A DNA stretch of 64,000 nucleotides from Sphingobacterium sp. HMA12. GTDB lineage: Bacteria > Bacteroidota > Bacteroidia > Sphingobacteriales > Sphingobacteriaceae. The position numbers and the translations under genes are program-made. The DNA is taken from NCBI RefSeq assembly GCF_002933815.1, contig NZ_BEYR01000008.1, positions 62,001 to 126,000 of the forward strand. Reading direction: 5' to 3'. Below the pieces are notes generated by a model that had not been told where the DNA came from, ran no database searches, and saw only the letters and a program-made list of their open reading frames with translations. Shown here in pieces: positions 8,606 to 17,114 of the stretch (within the stretch, counting starts at the first letter, position 1; each line of letters opens with the position of its first letter).

Positions 8606-8646
8606 GCTTTGACTTATAGATGACCTTAACAACGCTTCTTTTGATT

Positions 8647-8654
8647 TATCTTTG
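8647..8654 (+). promoter_or_regulatory. Candidate promoter of the Nfu gene, -7 box TATCTTTG
   Basis: A TATCTTTG box 23 bases before the ATG of the Nfu-type gene. Confidence 0.55.
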
Positions 8655-8677
8655 TTTGGAATAAAAATAAAATTTAA

Positions 8678-9232
8678 ATGGCTACTATCAACGTATATAC
8701 AGAATCTACTCCCAATCCTTCAACCATGAAGTTTTTGGTCAATAAGTTATTGATCAACGGTAGTGTGGATTTTCCAAATAAAGAAGCTGCACAAGATTCA
8801 CCTTTCGCACAGGAGTTGTTCAAATTCAATTTTGTAAACGGTGTCTTCTTCGCAAGCAATTTTGTGACCATTACCAAAACAGAAGATGCGGAATGGGAAG
8901 ATATTGAAGCCTTATTGAAAGACTTTGTAAAAGGTGCTGTAGAATCGGAGCTTGCAGTAAAAGCTGTACATCATGATTCAGAAGTAAACTTTGAAGGCAC
9001 AGATACAGAAGTAAAAATACAACAGGTACTACATGATTATGTACGGCCAGCCGTTGAACAGGATGGCGGTGCCATTCATTACAAATCCTTCAACGAAGGT
9101 ATCGTAACCGTTGAATTAAAAGGATCCTGTAGTGGTTGCCCTTCATCAACGATTACGTTAAAAGCTGGTATCGAAGGTTTATTAAAACGTATGGTTCCAG
9201 GTGTGACGGAAGTTGTTGCAGAAGCAATGTAA
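8678..9232 (+). CDS. NifU-family (Nfu-type) Fe-S cluster carrier
   Basis: Predicted cytoplasmic Fe-S cluster scaffold or carrier. The 184 residues hold an N-terminal Nfu_N domain (about 1-90, opening 'INVYTESTPNPSTMKF') and a C-terminal NifU-like domain (about 105-184). The latter has the cluster-binding CxxC in 'GSCSGCPSSTITLK'. The two-domain layout matches mitochondrial NFU1 and bacterial Nfu proteins. No suf or isc genes are nearby, so context adds little. The start follows a TATCTTTG box after 23 bases, and a strong terminator follows. Confidence 0.92.
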   Translation: MATINVYTESTPNPSTMKFLVNKLLINGSVDFPNKEAAQDSPFAQELFKFNFVNGVFFASNFVTITKTEDAEWEDIEALLKDFVKGAVESELAVKAVHHDSEVNFEGTDTEVKIQQVLHDYVRPAVEQDGGAIHYKSFNEGIVTVELKGSCSGCPSSTITLKAGIEGLLKRMVPGVTEVVAEAM

Positions 9233-9253
9233 GAACTCATACGAACCAATAGT

Positions 9254-9299
9254 AAAAAGAGAAAGGATTCAGCACATGTGCTGGATCCTTTCTCTTTTT
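9254..9299. terminator. Bidirectional terminator between Nfu and GH3 genes
   Basis: Long hairpin: AAAAAGAGAAAGGATTCAGCAC (9254-9275, given here in part because the arms are long) pairs with 9278-9299, with A-run and T-run on the two sides. It serves both convergent genes. Confidence 0.9.
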
Positions 9300-9341
9300 A
9301 CAGCGATTTGATATCTCTATTGATGCAACACAATTACATCA

Positions 9342-11759
9342 CTAATTGACGACATCAAAAGAATCTTTCAAAGGCAGGTGAGCGGATGAATTTCCGATAA
9401 AGATTTCGAATCTCCCAGGCTCTACAGTCCATTTGTTGTATTGATCCAACAATTCGAGATGTGCTGGCAAAATTGAAAATTGAACAGACTTCTTCTCACC
9501 GGGATTTAATTCGATTTTTTCGAAACCGCGCAGATCCATTTCATAGGTTGTAACAGAGGAAACAACATCCTTGATATAAAGTTGAACAACTTCAGCACCC
9601 TTTCTTTTTCCGATATTTTGCACATCCATCGTAACAGTCAACGAGTCTGTTGGTCGCATCTGTTTTTTATTCAACCGTAAATTTGAAAATTGAAAATCGG
9701 TATAACTTAAGCCATAACCGAAAGGATAAAGGAATCCAACAACCCGACTATTTCCCCAGCCATTGGGGCCAACACCGGGTTGTCCCGCCTGTGCTGCTGG
9801 CTTTGTCGGAAAATTCATTTCGATCTGTCCAACAGATTTAGGAAAAGAAATTGGAAGCTTTCCGCTCGGATTATACTCACCAAATAGCATATCTGCCACA
9901 ACATGTCCAGATTGACCACTGAGAAACCAGCTCTCCACAATGGCTGGCAGGTATTTATTTTCCCAATTGATGGACAAAGGTCGTCCATTTACGAGTACTA
10001 GAATAATAGGCTTTCCGGTTTCTTTTAACTTCATCAAATAATCACGCTGTTTACCAGGTAGATTGAGATCGGAGCGAGATCGGCTTTCACCAACTTCACG
10101 TTCTGATTCGCCCATGACGGCGATAATTAGATCTGACTCCTGCCCAAGTCGAACACCTGTGGCCATGTTTTCGACTTCCTCCCGGGACAGATCAGTTGGG
10201 ATGATTTCACTTTCAGGCCAGTTTTTATCGACAACATCCACTCCTTTCGTATAGTTTACATGCAGTGCTTTGTCCTTAGCGTATGCTATAATACCATCCT
10301 TAATGGTTGTTATTGGATTATTTGATGGACCATAGCGACTTGTCGTGTAATTTGTTGCCTCGGCCATGGGTCCTGTGACCAAAATCCGTTTGTATTTATT
10401 GATATCAATAGGAAGGAGATCCTGTTCATTTTTTAGCAAAACAATGGATTCCCTGTTCACCTGCAGAGAAATATTTTCGTCGGCTTGGGTATGGACTTTC
10501 TGATCCGCTAAGTTGATCTTATCGACAAGCGGATGATCAAATAGTCCCAGTTTAAACTTGACCGTCAGTACTTCTCGAACACGTTGATTCAATACATTCA
10601 TATCGAGCCCGCCTTCGTTGATAAGTTCCATCAGGGGAATCAGATAAGTATTCGGCGGATCGAAATTCGTCCGGACATTAAGTCCACCTTCCAATGCTTG
10701 GCGTATCGCGTCTTTATAATCTGGGGCAACATGATGTTTATTGCTAATAAATTCGAGCGCTTCGCTATCGGAAACGATATAACCTTCAAATCCATAATCC
10801 TTTCGCAACAAATCTTGCAGGAAATATTTACTTGAGGATACTGGAACACCATCATAGTCGTTGTAACTGCTCATGATCCCCAGCGGCTTGGCCTCTTTAA
10901 CTACTCTCTTAAAAGGATATAAATGGAGTTCATGCATTTCACGAAAACCAACATGCGGATCTGTCCGCGCGTTTCCATCCCGCCCGCCTTTAGGTACGGA
11001 ATAAACGGCATAATGTTTTAGGGTTGAAGCAATGCCGTTTTGCTGGATACCCAATACCGCCTGTTTCCCCATTTCTGCAATATGAAAGGGATTTTCACCA
11101 TAAGTTTCCACTACCCGCCCCCATCGCGGATCTCGAGAAACATCGAGGATAGGTGCGTAAACATTGGTATATCCTAAGTATTTCGCTTCTCTTCCGACGA
11201 TCTCACCAGCCGTTCTAACCAATCTTGTATTCCAGGTACTTCCGATATTGATTGGGGCCGGTAAAGGTGTTGCCCGATCGTGGTTTAGACCATGTATACC
11301 TTCATTCGTAAAATCAACAGGGATGCCCAGGCGAGTATGTTCAATAAACCACTTTTGCACATTATTCAAAGCGACAGCATGACGACTGAAGGGATAAGAA
11401 AAGGAACTTTTTGCGGACTTATTATAGGCTAAGCTGTTTAACATTTCATCAATATTGGCCAATCCATGTTTCCATATTTCATTGTCCCAAGCTGCAGTAG
11501 GCTGTTCATCCTTCAAAACTCGTCCATACCCATATAGGGTAACGGTTTGATTGGCTTTTTCCTGGGTTGTCATCTGGCTCAATAAATCATTGACACGACT
11601 CGCTATAGATTGTTTGGAATCCTCATAGACATCCTTTTTACCGTTTTTATTAAAGTCGATCCAATCTTTATGATAAATGGATTTATCCTGAGCGAAAGAA
11701 TAGAATTGTAATGTGGACAATACAGCAACAAGCAAGATGTGTTTGGAATGATTGGGCAT
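9342..11759 (-). CDS. Glycoside hydrolase family 3, beta-glucosidase-like
   Basis: Secreted exo-acting glycosidase of family GH3 (beta-glucosidase, beta-xylosidase or related). A signal peptide 'MPNHSKHILLVAVLSTLQFYSFAQ' is followed by the N-terminal TIM-barrel domain, with 'NEGIHGL', 'DVSRDPRWGRVVETYGENP' and 'LKHYAVY'. The nucleophile is the Asp in 'GYIVSDSEAL'. Then come the GH3 C domain ('GPMAEATNY', 'GESEREVGESRSRSDL', 'NGRPLSINW') and a C-terminal fibronectin-III-like domain. The ATG at 11759 is preferred: the in-frame start at 11795 is a TTG that lies inside a TATCTTG promoter-like box and would put 12 residues before the signal peptide. Substrate cannot be fixed. It is monocistronic. 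Confidence 0.93.
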   Translation of the reverse strand: MPNHSKHILLVAVLSTLQFYSFAQDKSIYHKDWIDFNKNGKKDVYEDSKQSIASRVNDLLSQMTTQEKANQTVTLYGYGRVLKDEQPTAAWDNEIWKHGLANIDEMLNSLAYNKSAKSSFSYPFSRHAVALNNVQKWFIEHTRLGIPVDFTNEGIHGLNHDRATPLPAPINIGSTWNTRLVRTAGEIVGREAKYLGYTNVYAPILDVSRDPRWGRVVETYGENPFHIAEMGKQAVLGIQQNGIASTLKHYAVYSVPKGGRDGNARTDPHVGFREMHELHLYPFKRVVKEAKPLGIMSSYNDYDGVPVSSSKYFLQDLLRKDYGFEGYIVSDSEALEFISNKHHVAPDYKDAIRQALEGGLNVRTNFDPPNTYLIPLMELINEGGLDMNVLNQRVREVLTVKFKLGLFDHPLVDKINLADQKVHTQADENISLQVNRESIVLLKNEQDLLPIDINKYKRILVTGPMAEATNYTTSRYGPSNNPITTIKDGIIAYAKDKALHVNYTKGVDVVDKNWPESEIIPTDLSREEVENMATGVRLGQESDLIIAVMGESEREVGESRSRSDLNLPGKQRDYLMKLKETGKPIILVLVNGRPLSINWENKYLPAIVESWFLSGQSGHVVADMLFGEYNPSGKLPISFPKSVGQIEMNFPTKPAAQAGQPGVGPNGWGNSRVVGFLYPFGYGLSYTDFQFSNLRLNKKQMRPTDSLTVTMDVQNIGKRKGAEVVQLYIKDVVSSVTTYEMDLRGFEKIELNPGEKKSVQFSILPAHLELLDQYNKWTVEPGRFEIFIGNSSAHLPLKDSFDVVN

Positions 11760-11792
11760 TATCTTGAAAATTGTGGGTTTTATAATTAAAAG

Positions 11793-11799
11793 CAAGATA
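11793..11799 (-). promoter_or_regulatory. Candidate GH3 promoter, TATCTTG on minus
   Basis: A TATCTTG box (variant of TAnnTTTG) on the minus strand, 33 bases before the preferred ATG at 11759. It supports starting the GH3 gene at that ATG. Confidence 0.4.
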
Positions 11800-11912
11800 C
11801 AAAAAAAGTCAACATTAAAAAGTTAAAAGTTGAAATGGGGAGAGTTCACAGGTTGGAGGCTTATCAAAATAAAGAAATTCACTTTTTAACAAGCATCTAG
11901 CTTAAAAATAGT

Positions 11913-11920
11913 TAACTTTA
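11913..11920 (+). promoter_or_regulatory. Candidate transketolase promoter, TAACTTTA
   Basis: A near-consensus -7 box TAACTTTA, 27 bases before the ATG at 11948. Confidence 0.4.
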
Positions 11921-11947
11921 CGACCAATTGTGAAACCAACAAAAAAA

Positions 11948-12796
11948 ATGAGTGCAGATATTAACAAACTAGAACAAATTGCATCACAAGTAAGACGTGA
12001 TATCGTCCGTATGGTACACGCTTGTCAATCAGGACACCCAGGTGGTTCATTAGGTTGTACAGATTACTTTGTGGCGCTTTATTTCAATGCAATGAAACGT
12101 AATCCTTCCTTTGATATGGACGGAAAAGGTGAAGATCTATTCTTCTTGTCAAACGGACACATTTCACCTGTATTTTACAGTACATTGGCACATGCGGGGT
12201 ATTTTGAAGTAAGCGAACTGGCAACATTCAGAAAAATCAATTCTAGACTACAAGGTCACCCAACGACACACGAAGGCCTTCCGGGCATCCGTATTGCGTC
12301 AGGATCTTTGGGTCAGGGATTATCCGTTGCTATTGGAGCCGCACAGGCAAAAAGATTGAATAAAGACAATAATCTAGTTTATGTATTAATGGGTGATGGT
12401 GAATTGCAGGAAGGCCAAGTTTGGGAAGCCGCAATGTATGCGCCGCACAACAAAATTGACAACTTGATTGCTACAGTTGATTACAATAATGCACAGATCG
12501 ATGGGTCTACAGATCAGGTACTGTCATTAGGTGATCTTCGTGCTAAATGGGAAGCTTTTGGCTGGGATGTGATGGAAGTGACTAAAGGAAACGATATGGC
12601 TTCAGTAGTTGCTGGATTAGAAGAAGCAAAATCGCGTACCGGAAAAGGTAAACCAGTGGTTATCTTATTGCACACAGAGATGGGAAAAGGTGTTGATTTC
12701 ATGATGGGTTCTCATAAATGGCACGGTGTTGCTCCAAATGACGAACAATTGGCGTCGGCATTGAATCAACTTACTGAAACTTTAGGAGATTACTAG
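11948..12796 (+). CDS. Transketolase, N-terminal (TPP-binding) subunit
   Basis: N-terminal half of a split transketolase, which transfers two-carbon units in the non-oxidative pentose phosphate pathway. TPP-binding features are visible: 'SGHPGGSLG' early, 'LSNGHISPVFYS', 'GSLGQGLSVAIGAA' and the diphosphate motif 'GDGELQEGQVWEA...N'. At about 282 residues it matches the usual N-subunit size. A GTG at 11930 would add six residues, but the ATG at 11948 begins at the conserved region and is preferred. The C-subunit gene starts 2 bases after its stop, so translation is probably coupled and the proteins form a heteromer. Confidence 0.93.
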   Translation: MSADINKLEQIASQVRRDIVRMVHACQSGHPGGSLGCTDYFVALYFNAMKRNPSFDMDGKGEDLFFLSNGHISPVFYSTLAHAGYFEVSELATFRKINSRLQGHPTTHEGLPGIRIASGSLGQGLSVAIGAAQAKRLNKDNNLVYVLMGDGELQEGQVWEAAMYAPHNKIDNLIATVDYNNAQIDGSTDQVLSLGDLRAKWEAFGWDVMEVTKGNDMASVVAGLEEAKSRTGKGKPVVILLHTEMGKGVDFMMGSHKWHGVAPNDEQLASALNQLTETLGDY

Positions 12797-12798
12797 AA

Positions 12799-13752
12799 AT
12801 GAAAAAATATACTTACACAGAGTCAAAAGATACACGTTCAGGTTTTGGAGCTGGCTTATTGGAAGCTGGAAAACAAAACGAAAATGTGGTAGCATTATGT
12901 GCTGATTTGATCGGATCATTGAAAATGAACGATTTTATCAAAGAATTCCCAGAGCGCTTTTTCCAAATCGGTATTGCTGAGGCAAACATGATGGGTATCG
13001 CTGCTGGACTTACTATCGGTGGTAAAGTTCCTTTCACAGGTACATTTGCCAACTTCTCTACGGGCCGTGTTTATGACCAAATCCGTCAATCTATTGCATA
13101 TTCAGATAAGAATGTGAAAATTGCCGCTTCTCATGCTGGATTAACCTTAGGTGAAGATGGTGCAACACACCAGATTTTGGAAGACATTGGATTGATGAAG
13201 ATGCTACCTGGAATGACTGTAATTAATCCTTGTGACTTCAACCAAACAAAAGCGGCTACAATTGCGGCAGCAAAATTTGAAGGTCCGGTTTATTTACGTT
13301 TTGGCCGTCCGGTAGTTCCTAACTTCACACCTGCGGATCAGGAATTTGTCATAGGAAAAGCGATCCTATTAAATGAAGGTACAGATGTAACCATCATCGC
13401 TACAGGTCACTTGGTATGGGAAGCCATTCAAGCAGGTGAAAAATTAGCTGAATTGGGCATCAGTGCCGAGATCATCAATATCCATACCATCAAACCGTTG
13501 GATGAGGAAGCGATTTTGAAATCTGTTGCAAAAACAAAATGTGTTGTGACTGCTGAAGAACACAATCGTTTAGGCGGATTGGGCGACAGCGTTGCACAGG
13601 TATTGGCAAAAGAATTACCTAGCCCACAAGAATATGTAGCCGTAAATGACAGCTTTGGAGAATCAGGTACTCCAGCACAACTTATGGAGAAATATGGTTT
13701 GAACGCAGACGCTATTGTTGCTGCTGCTCAAAAGGTAATCAAAAGAAAATAA
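12799..13752 (+). CDS. Transketolase, C-terminal (pyrimidine-binding) subunit
   Basis: C-terminal half of the split transketolase: the TPP pyrimidine-binding domain plus the transketolase C domain. Seen are 'TRSGFGAGLLEAG', the conserved Glu in 'FQIGIAEANMMGIAAGL', 'SHAGLTLGEDGATHQILEDIGLM', and the C-terminal 'TAEEHNRLGGLGDSVAQVLA'. The 317 residues fit this subunit. It follows the N subunit after 2 bases and precedes an ECF sigma gene by 21 bases. No terminator is seen there, so the sigma gene may be read from the transketolase promoter. Confidence 0.94.
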   Translation: MKKYTYTESKDTRSGFGAGLLEAGKQNENVVALCADLIGSLKMNDFIKEFPERFFQIGIAEANMMGIAAGLTIGGKVPFTGTFANFSTGRVYDQIRQSIAYSDKNVKIAASHAGLTLGEDGATHQILEDIGLMKMLPGMTVINPCDFNQTKAATIAAAKFEGPVYLRFGRPVVPNFTPADQEFVIGKAILLNEGTDVTIIATGHLVWEAIQAGEKLAELGISAEIINIHTIKPLDEEAILKSVAKTKCVVTAEEHNRLGGLGDSVAQVLAKELPSPQEYVAVNDSFGESGTPAQLMEKYGLNADAIVAAAQKVIKRK

Positions 13753-13773
13753 GAAAACTACACAGGTCAATAT

Positions 13774-14319
13774 ATGGATGACGCTTTAATTATAGCAAAA
13801 TTCGCCGAAGAAAGTACGCGAGAAGAAGCTTTCCGTTTATTGTTGAAAAAATATCAACAAAAGATTTATTGGCATGTGCGAAGAATGGTAATTGATCATG
13901 ATGATGCAGATGATGTCGTACAGGATATTTTTGTCAAAGTATGGAAGAACCTCGGTAACTTCCGTGAAGATTCACAATTGTATACCTGGCTATATCGGAT
14001 CGCAACAAATGAATGTATTACATTCTTAAATAAAAAAAAGCAAAAGCAGAACGTGTCGTTGGACGACGACACGACTGCTTATTTAGCAGAAACACTTGCT
14101 GATGGCAATTACTTTAATGGCGACAAAGCGCAAATGAAATTGCAACAGGCTTTATTGACATTGCCCGAGAAACAGAAATTGGTTTTCAATATGAAATATT
14201 TTGAAGATATGAAGTATGAAGAGATTTCTGAAGTACTGGGTACAAGTGTTGGAGCATTAAAAGCCTCCTATCATTTGGCCGTAAAAAAAATAGAGTCTTT
14301 TTTTAATAATCACGATTAA
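13774..14319 (+). CDS. ECF-type RNA polymerase sigma factor
   Basis: Sigma-70 family factor of the extracytoplasmic-function type, 181 residues. Region 2 lies at about 20-90 ('LLKKYQQKIYWHVRRMV', 'DADDVVQDIFVKVWKNL', 'YTWLYRIATNEC') and region 4 at about 120-178 ('LPEKQKLVFNMKYFEDMKYEEISEVLGTSVGALKASYHLAVKKI'). Regions 1 and 3 are absent, as expected. The next two genes look like its membrane anti-sigma partner and a periplasmic sensor, so it is probably held inactive until an envelope signal arrives. Its target promoters are unknown. Confidence 0.93.
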   Translation: MDDALIIAKFAEESTREEAFRLLLKKYQQKIYWHVRRMVIDHDDADDVVQDIFVKVWKNLGNFREDSQLYTWLYRIATNECITFLNKKKQKQNVSLDDDTTAYLAETLADGNYFNGDKAQMKLQQALLTLPEKQKLVFNMKYFEDMKYEEISEVLGTSVGALKASYHLAVKKIESFFNNHD

Positions 14320-14352
14320 ACCTTTTAGCGGAATTAGGCTCTAATAGATACT

Positions 14353-15411
14353 ATGAAGGAAAATAGCACATATCATGATGGGCTGGAGTTTAATCATCTT
14401 CCAGAATCATTGCGTAAAAATCCTTTTGCCGTGCCTGAAAATTATTTCAGTGATTTAGAATCTAAAATAATAGGGCAAGTCAAATGGATGGAATGCAAGG
14501 ATGAGTCTCTATTTGAGGTTCCGGAAGGATACTTTGATTCACTCCCTGATCTTGTGCTGAGCAAAATAGCGGAGGATTCCCTCAAAAACAAGGTTACTTT
14601 GGAGGGATTTACTATTCCTGAACAGTATGCTGCGATATTAACAGAAGATATCTTTCATCGCATTTCAGAAGAAAACTTAAAAGAAAAAATCCAATCGGAT
14701 GGCTTGATAGTGCCAGCAGGTTATTTTCAAACACTTGAACAAAATATCACTACAGACATTGCGGCAACAGAATTAAAGGATATCGTTTCAACTGACGGCT
14801 TTGCTGTTCCTATAAATTACCATCTAGATCTTGAAGAAACTATTTTTTCTCGTATTGCTGAAACAGCATTGAAGGAAACTGTTCCAACGGATGGTTTTGC
14901 TCTTCCCGTAGATTATCAAGCAGATCTTGAAGCAACTATTTTTTCTCGTATTACCGAAGAGAAATTAAAAGCTACAGTTCCTACAACAGAATTTGACGTA
15001 CCGCCGCATTATTTTGACACACTTTCAGACAAAATTATCGACGCTATTCAGGAAACTAACGAAGAAAGCAATTCAACTCCTGTCCGTCGCTTGGGAAAAC
15101 AAAAAAAATGGTACTCCCGATATGCGGTCGCTGCATCTTTTACAGCAATGTTAGGCCTTGGTGGATATTGGGGATATCAATATCAACAGCAAGATACGAT
15201 CCCAGAAGATAACTTAGCAGAAGAACAGTTAAGTCAGCATTTATCTGAAATACCCAAACAGGAAATTATCAATTACCTTTCCGCATCGGCTTCAGGTGAT
15301 GACATTATATATATGTCCCAATATACAGATGAAACAAATCTTCCGACAAAAGGATTTGGCACTAATATATCTAAACAAGAGATAGAAGATTATCTAAACT
15401 ATACCTTATAA
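14353..15411 (+). CDS. Repeat-containing single-span membrane protein, candidate anti-sigma factor
   Basis: 352 residues with no enzyme motif. The N-terminal cytoplasmic part (about 25-236) consists of seven tandem units opening with 'F.VP..Y...L...I...I', mostly exactly 32 residues long. One membrane helix follows at about 257-275 ('YAVAASFTAMLGLGGYWGY'), then a short extracytoplasmic tail. Position directly after an ECF sigma gene and the one-helix topology suggest an anti-sigma factor. The 'VP.gYF..L...I' motif is, from general knowledge, frequent in Bacteroidota proteins next to ECF sigma genes. The next gene overlaps its stop by one base (TAATG). Role is inferred, not shown. Confidence 0.7.
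   Translation: MKENSTYHDGLEFNHLPESLRKNPFAVPENYFSDLESKIIGQVKWMECKDESLFEVPEGYFDSLPDLVLSKIAEDSLKNKVTLEGFTIPEQYAAILTEDIFHRISEENLKEKIQSDGLIVPAGYFQTLEQNITTDIAATELKDIVSTDGFAVPINYHLDLEETIFSRIAETALKETVPTDGFALPVDYQADLEATIFSRITEEKLKATVPTTEFDVPPHYFDTLSDKIIDAIQETNEESNSTPVRRLGKQKKWYSRYAVAASFTAMLGLGGYWGYQYQQQDTIPEDNLAEEQLSQHLSEIPKQEIINYLSASASGDDIIYMSQYTDETNLPTKGFGTNISKQEIEDYLNYTL
14425..15060 (+). repeat. Seven tandem 32-residue coding repeats
   Basis: Units begin at residues 25, 54, 86, 118, 150, 182 and 214 of the candidate anti-sigma protein: one 29-residue unit, five of exactly 32, and a partial last one. Units 5 and 6 are also close at DNA level around 'actattttttctcgtatt', pointing to recent duplication, while the others have diverged. 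Confidence 0.9.
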
Positions 15412-15830
15412 TGATGTTCAACAAAAAAAACATATGGATAACATTGTTCTTTAGTATATTTTCTATTGCCTTGGGCTTTGCGCAAGACAAAAATCGTTTC
15501 CAAGCTATTGAAAATGAAAAGATAGCTTACATTACTAAAGAACTAGATTTGACTCCCAAAGAAGCACAGCAATTTTTTCCGCTCTATAATGAATATAGCC
15601 AAACATTATGGGATATCCGGAAAGAAAAATTAAATGGTGCCCCTAAAAACAGTTTTAGAAGTGGATCAAGGGATGTATTACAGTACGATGCCAAAGAGGT
15701 ACAGATAAAGAAAGAGTACCGTGCAAAATTTGCCAAAGTAATAGGCAATGCCCGGGCTTCACAATTCTTTGAAGTAGAGCAGGAGTTCAGGGAACATCTC
15801 TACAAATCTTTACAAAATAGGGGTAGATAA
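15411..15830 (+). CDS. Small exported protein, candidate Spy/CpxP-like sensor of the ECF system
   Basis: 139 residues. A hydrophobic signal peptide (about 7-24) ends near 'LGFAQDK'. The mature part is mostly helical and charged, with 'YITKELDLTPKEAQQFFPLYNEYSQTLWDIRKEK'. This resembles the LTxxQ-type helices of Spy/CpxP proteins and the Bacteroidota family annotated as sensor of ECF-type sigma factor. It starts within the stop of the preceding membrane gene (second ATG at 15414 also possible) and is followed by a terminator, so sigma, anti-sigma and sensor form a closed unit. The function is inferred from context. Confidence 0.7.
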   Translation: MMFNKKNIWITLFFSIFSIALGFAQDKNRFQAIENEKIAYITKELDLTPKEAQQFFPLYNEYSQTLWDIRKEKLNGAPKNSFRSGSRDVLQYDAKEVQIKKEYRAKFAKVIGNARASQFFEVEQEFREHLYKSLQNRGR

Positions 15831-15840
15831 TCCCGAAAAT

Positions 15841-15870
15841 AAAAAAGAAGTCTTGAAGACTTCTTTTTTA
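15841..15870 (+). terminator. Intrinsic terminator after the ECF sensor gene
   Basis: AAAAAAGAAGTC (15841-15852) pairs with GACTTCTTTTTT (15858-15869). It lies over the TTG at 15853 that would be the longest start of the next gene, which argues against that start. Confidence 0.9.
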
Positions 15871-15891
15871 TTTTCGGACATTTGTAAAATC

Positions 15892-17088
15892 ATGTTAAGC
15901 AATAGAGAATTATTTTTAATGAACACCGCTCAGACCTCTAGCTCACCTAGATTGGTTGAAGTGGTTAAGGCCGAAGGTGTTTACCTATACGGGCCTAATG
16001 GAGAAGAGTATATGGATCTTGTCTCCGGATTTAATGTGAGCAATATTGGGCATCGTCACCCCCAGGTGCTCGAAGCCATAAAGACTCAACTTGATCAGTA
16101 TTTGCATGTCACTGTCTATGGTGAATTTGTACAGGCGCCGCAAGTCCTGTTTGCAACAGAATTATTAGCAGAATTGCCTTCAAATTTTCAATCGGTATAC
16201 CTGACCAACAGTGGAGCAGAAGCTGTAGAAGGGTCTATGAAAATAGCTAAGAAATATACTGGACGAAGACAGATTATCGCAGCCAAGAAAGCTTATCATG
16301 GTAGTACACAAGGTGCTCTTAGCCTTATCGGGAACGATGAATACCGTCAGGCTTATGCCCCACTCCTTCCGGAAATAGACTTTATTACATTTAACGATCC
16401 GCGGGACTTAGCGAATATTACAGATAAAACTGCTGCCGTTATCCTAGAAGCCATTCAAGGGGAAGCTGGTGTCAGAGTTCCTGATATAGCCTATATGCAA
16501 GCTGTAAGAAAACGTTGTGATGAGACAGGTACACTGCTCATCTTTGATGAAATCCAGACTGGTTTTGGCCGATCGGGCAAGTTATTTGCGTTTGAGCATT
16601 TTGGTATTGTACCCGATATCCTCATGTTGGCCAAAGGCATTGGAGGTGGCATGCCTTTGGGTGCTTTTGTTGCCGCCAAAGAAGTGATGGATGTCATCAA
16701 AGACAACCCCATGCTAGGCCATATCACGACCTTCGGAGGCCATCCTGTAAGTTGCGCCGCAGCACGTGCGTCGCTTGCTGTCATTAAATCGGAGAAGCTG
16801 GTAGAACAGGTAGCTTATAAGGCTAATTTATTTCGTGAAAAACTCAGCCATCCGGCAATCAGAGAAATCCGTGGACTAGGGCTTATGATGTGCTTACAAT
16901 TGGACAGCTTTGAGCAAGTATATAGTGTCAGTAAGTATTGTGCTGAACAGGGGGTGATGATCGACTGGTACCTGCATTGTGAAACGGCACTTCGTATAGC
17001 TCCACCGTTAACCATTACCGAAGCTGAAATAGAAAAAGCCTGTAACATCATTATAAAAGGTTTGGAAAAATATGCTAAAAGTATGTAA
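15892..17088 (+). CDS. Class III pyridoxal-phosphate aminotransferase
   Basis: Fold-type I PLP enzyme of the acetylornithine/ornithine/GABA aminotransferase group. Motifs: 'LYGPNGEEYMDLVSGFNVSNIGHRHP' near the N-terminus, 'LTNSGAEAVEGSMKIAKKYTGR' (PLP phosphate), 'IFDEIQTGFGRSGKLFAFEHFG' (PLP ring Asp), and 'MLAKGIGGGMPLGAF' with the Schiff-base Lys. The start at 15892 avoids the upstream terminator hairpin; a further ATG lies nine codons downstream. The specific amino donor is not evident: the neighbours are a sigma unit and an SGNH hydrolase, not an amino-acid operon. Confidence 0.9.
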   Translation: MLSNRELFLMNTAQTSSSPRLVEVVKAEGVYLYGPNGEEYMDLVSGFNVSNIGHRHPQVLEAIKTQLDQYLHVTVYGEFVQAPQVLFATELLAELPSNFQSVYLTNSGAEAVEGSMKIAKKYTGRRQIIAAKKAYHGSTQGALSLIGNDEYRQAYAPLLPEIDFITFNDPRDLANITDKTAAVILEAIQGEAGVRVPDIAYMQAVRKRCDETGTLLIFDEIQTGFGRSGKLFAFEHFGIVPDILMLAKGIGGGMPLGAFVAAKEVMDVIKDNPMLGHITTFGGHPVSCAAARASLAVIKSEKLVEQVAYKANLFREKLSHPAIREIRGLGLMMCLQLDSFEQVYSVSKYCAEQGVMIDWYLHCETALRIAPPLTITEAEIEKACNIIIKGLEKYAKSM

Positions 17089-17114
17089 CTTTAAAGCATA
17101 ACAAAAACCTAATA

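Noticed and set aside
11795..11795. TTG starts extending GH3, PNGase F-like, DUF4292, DUF4476, HemJ, LptF/G and other genes
   Set aside because: In each case a downstream ATG gives a proper signal peptide, family-typical N-terminus or operon overlap; several TTG codons lie inside promoter boxes or hairpins.
14425..15060. CRISPR or DNA-level repeat array
   Set aside because: The repeats are protein-level units in one frame with diverged DNA, not identical repeats with spacers. No CRISPR array was seen anywhere in the window.
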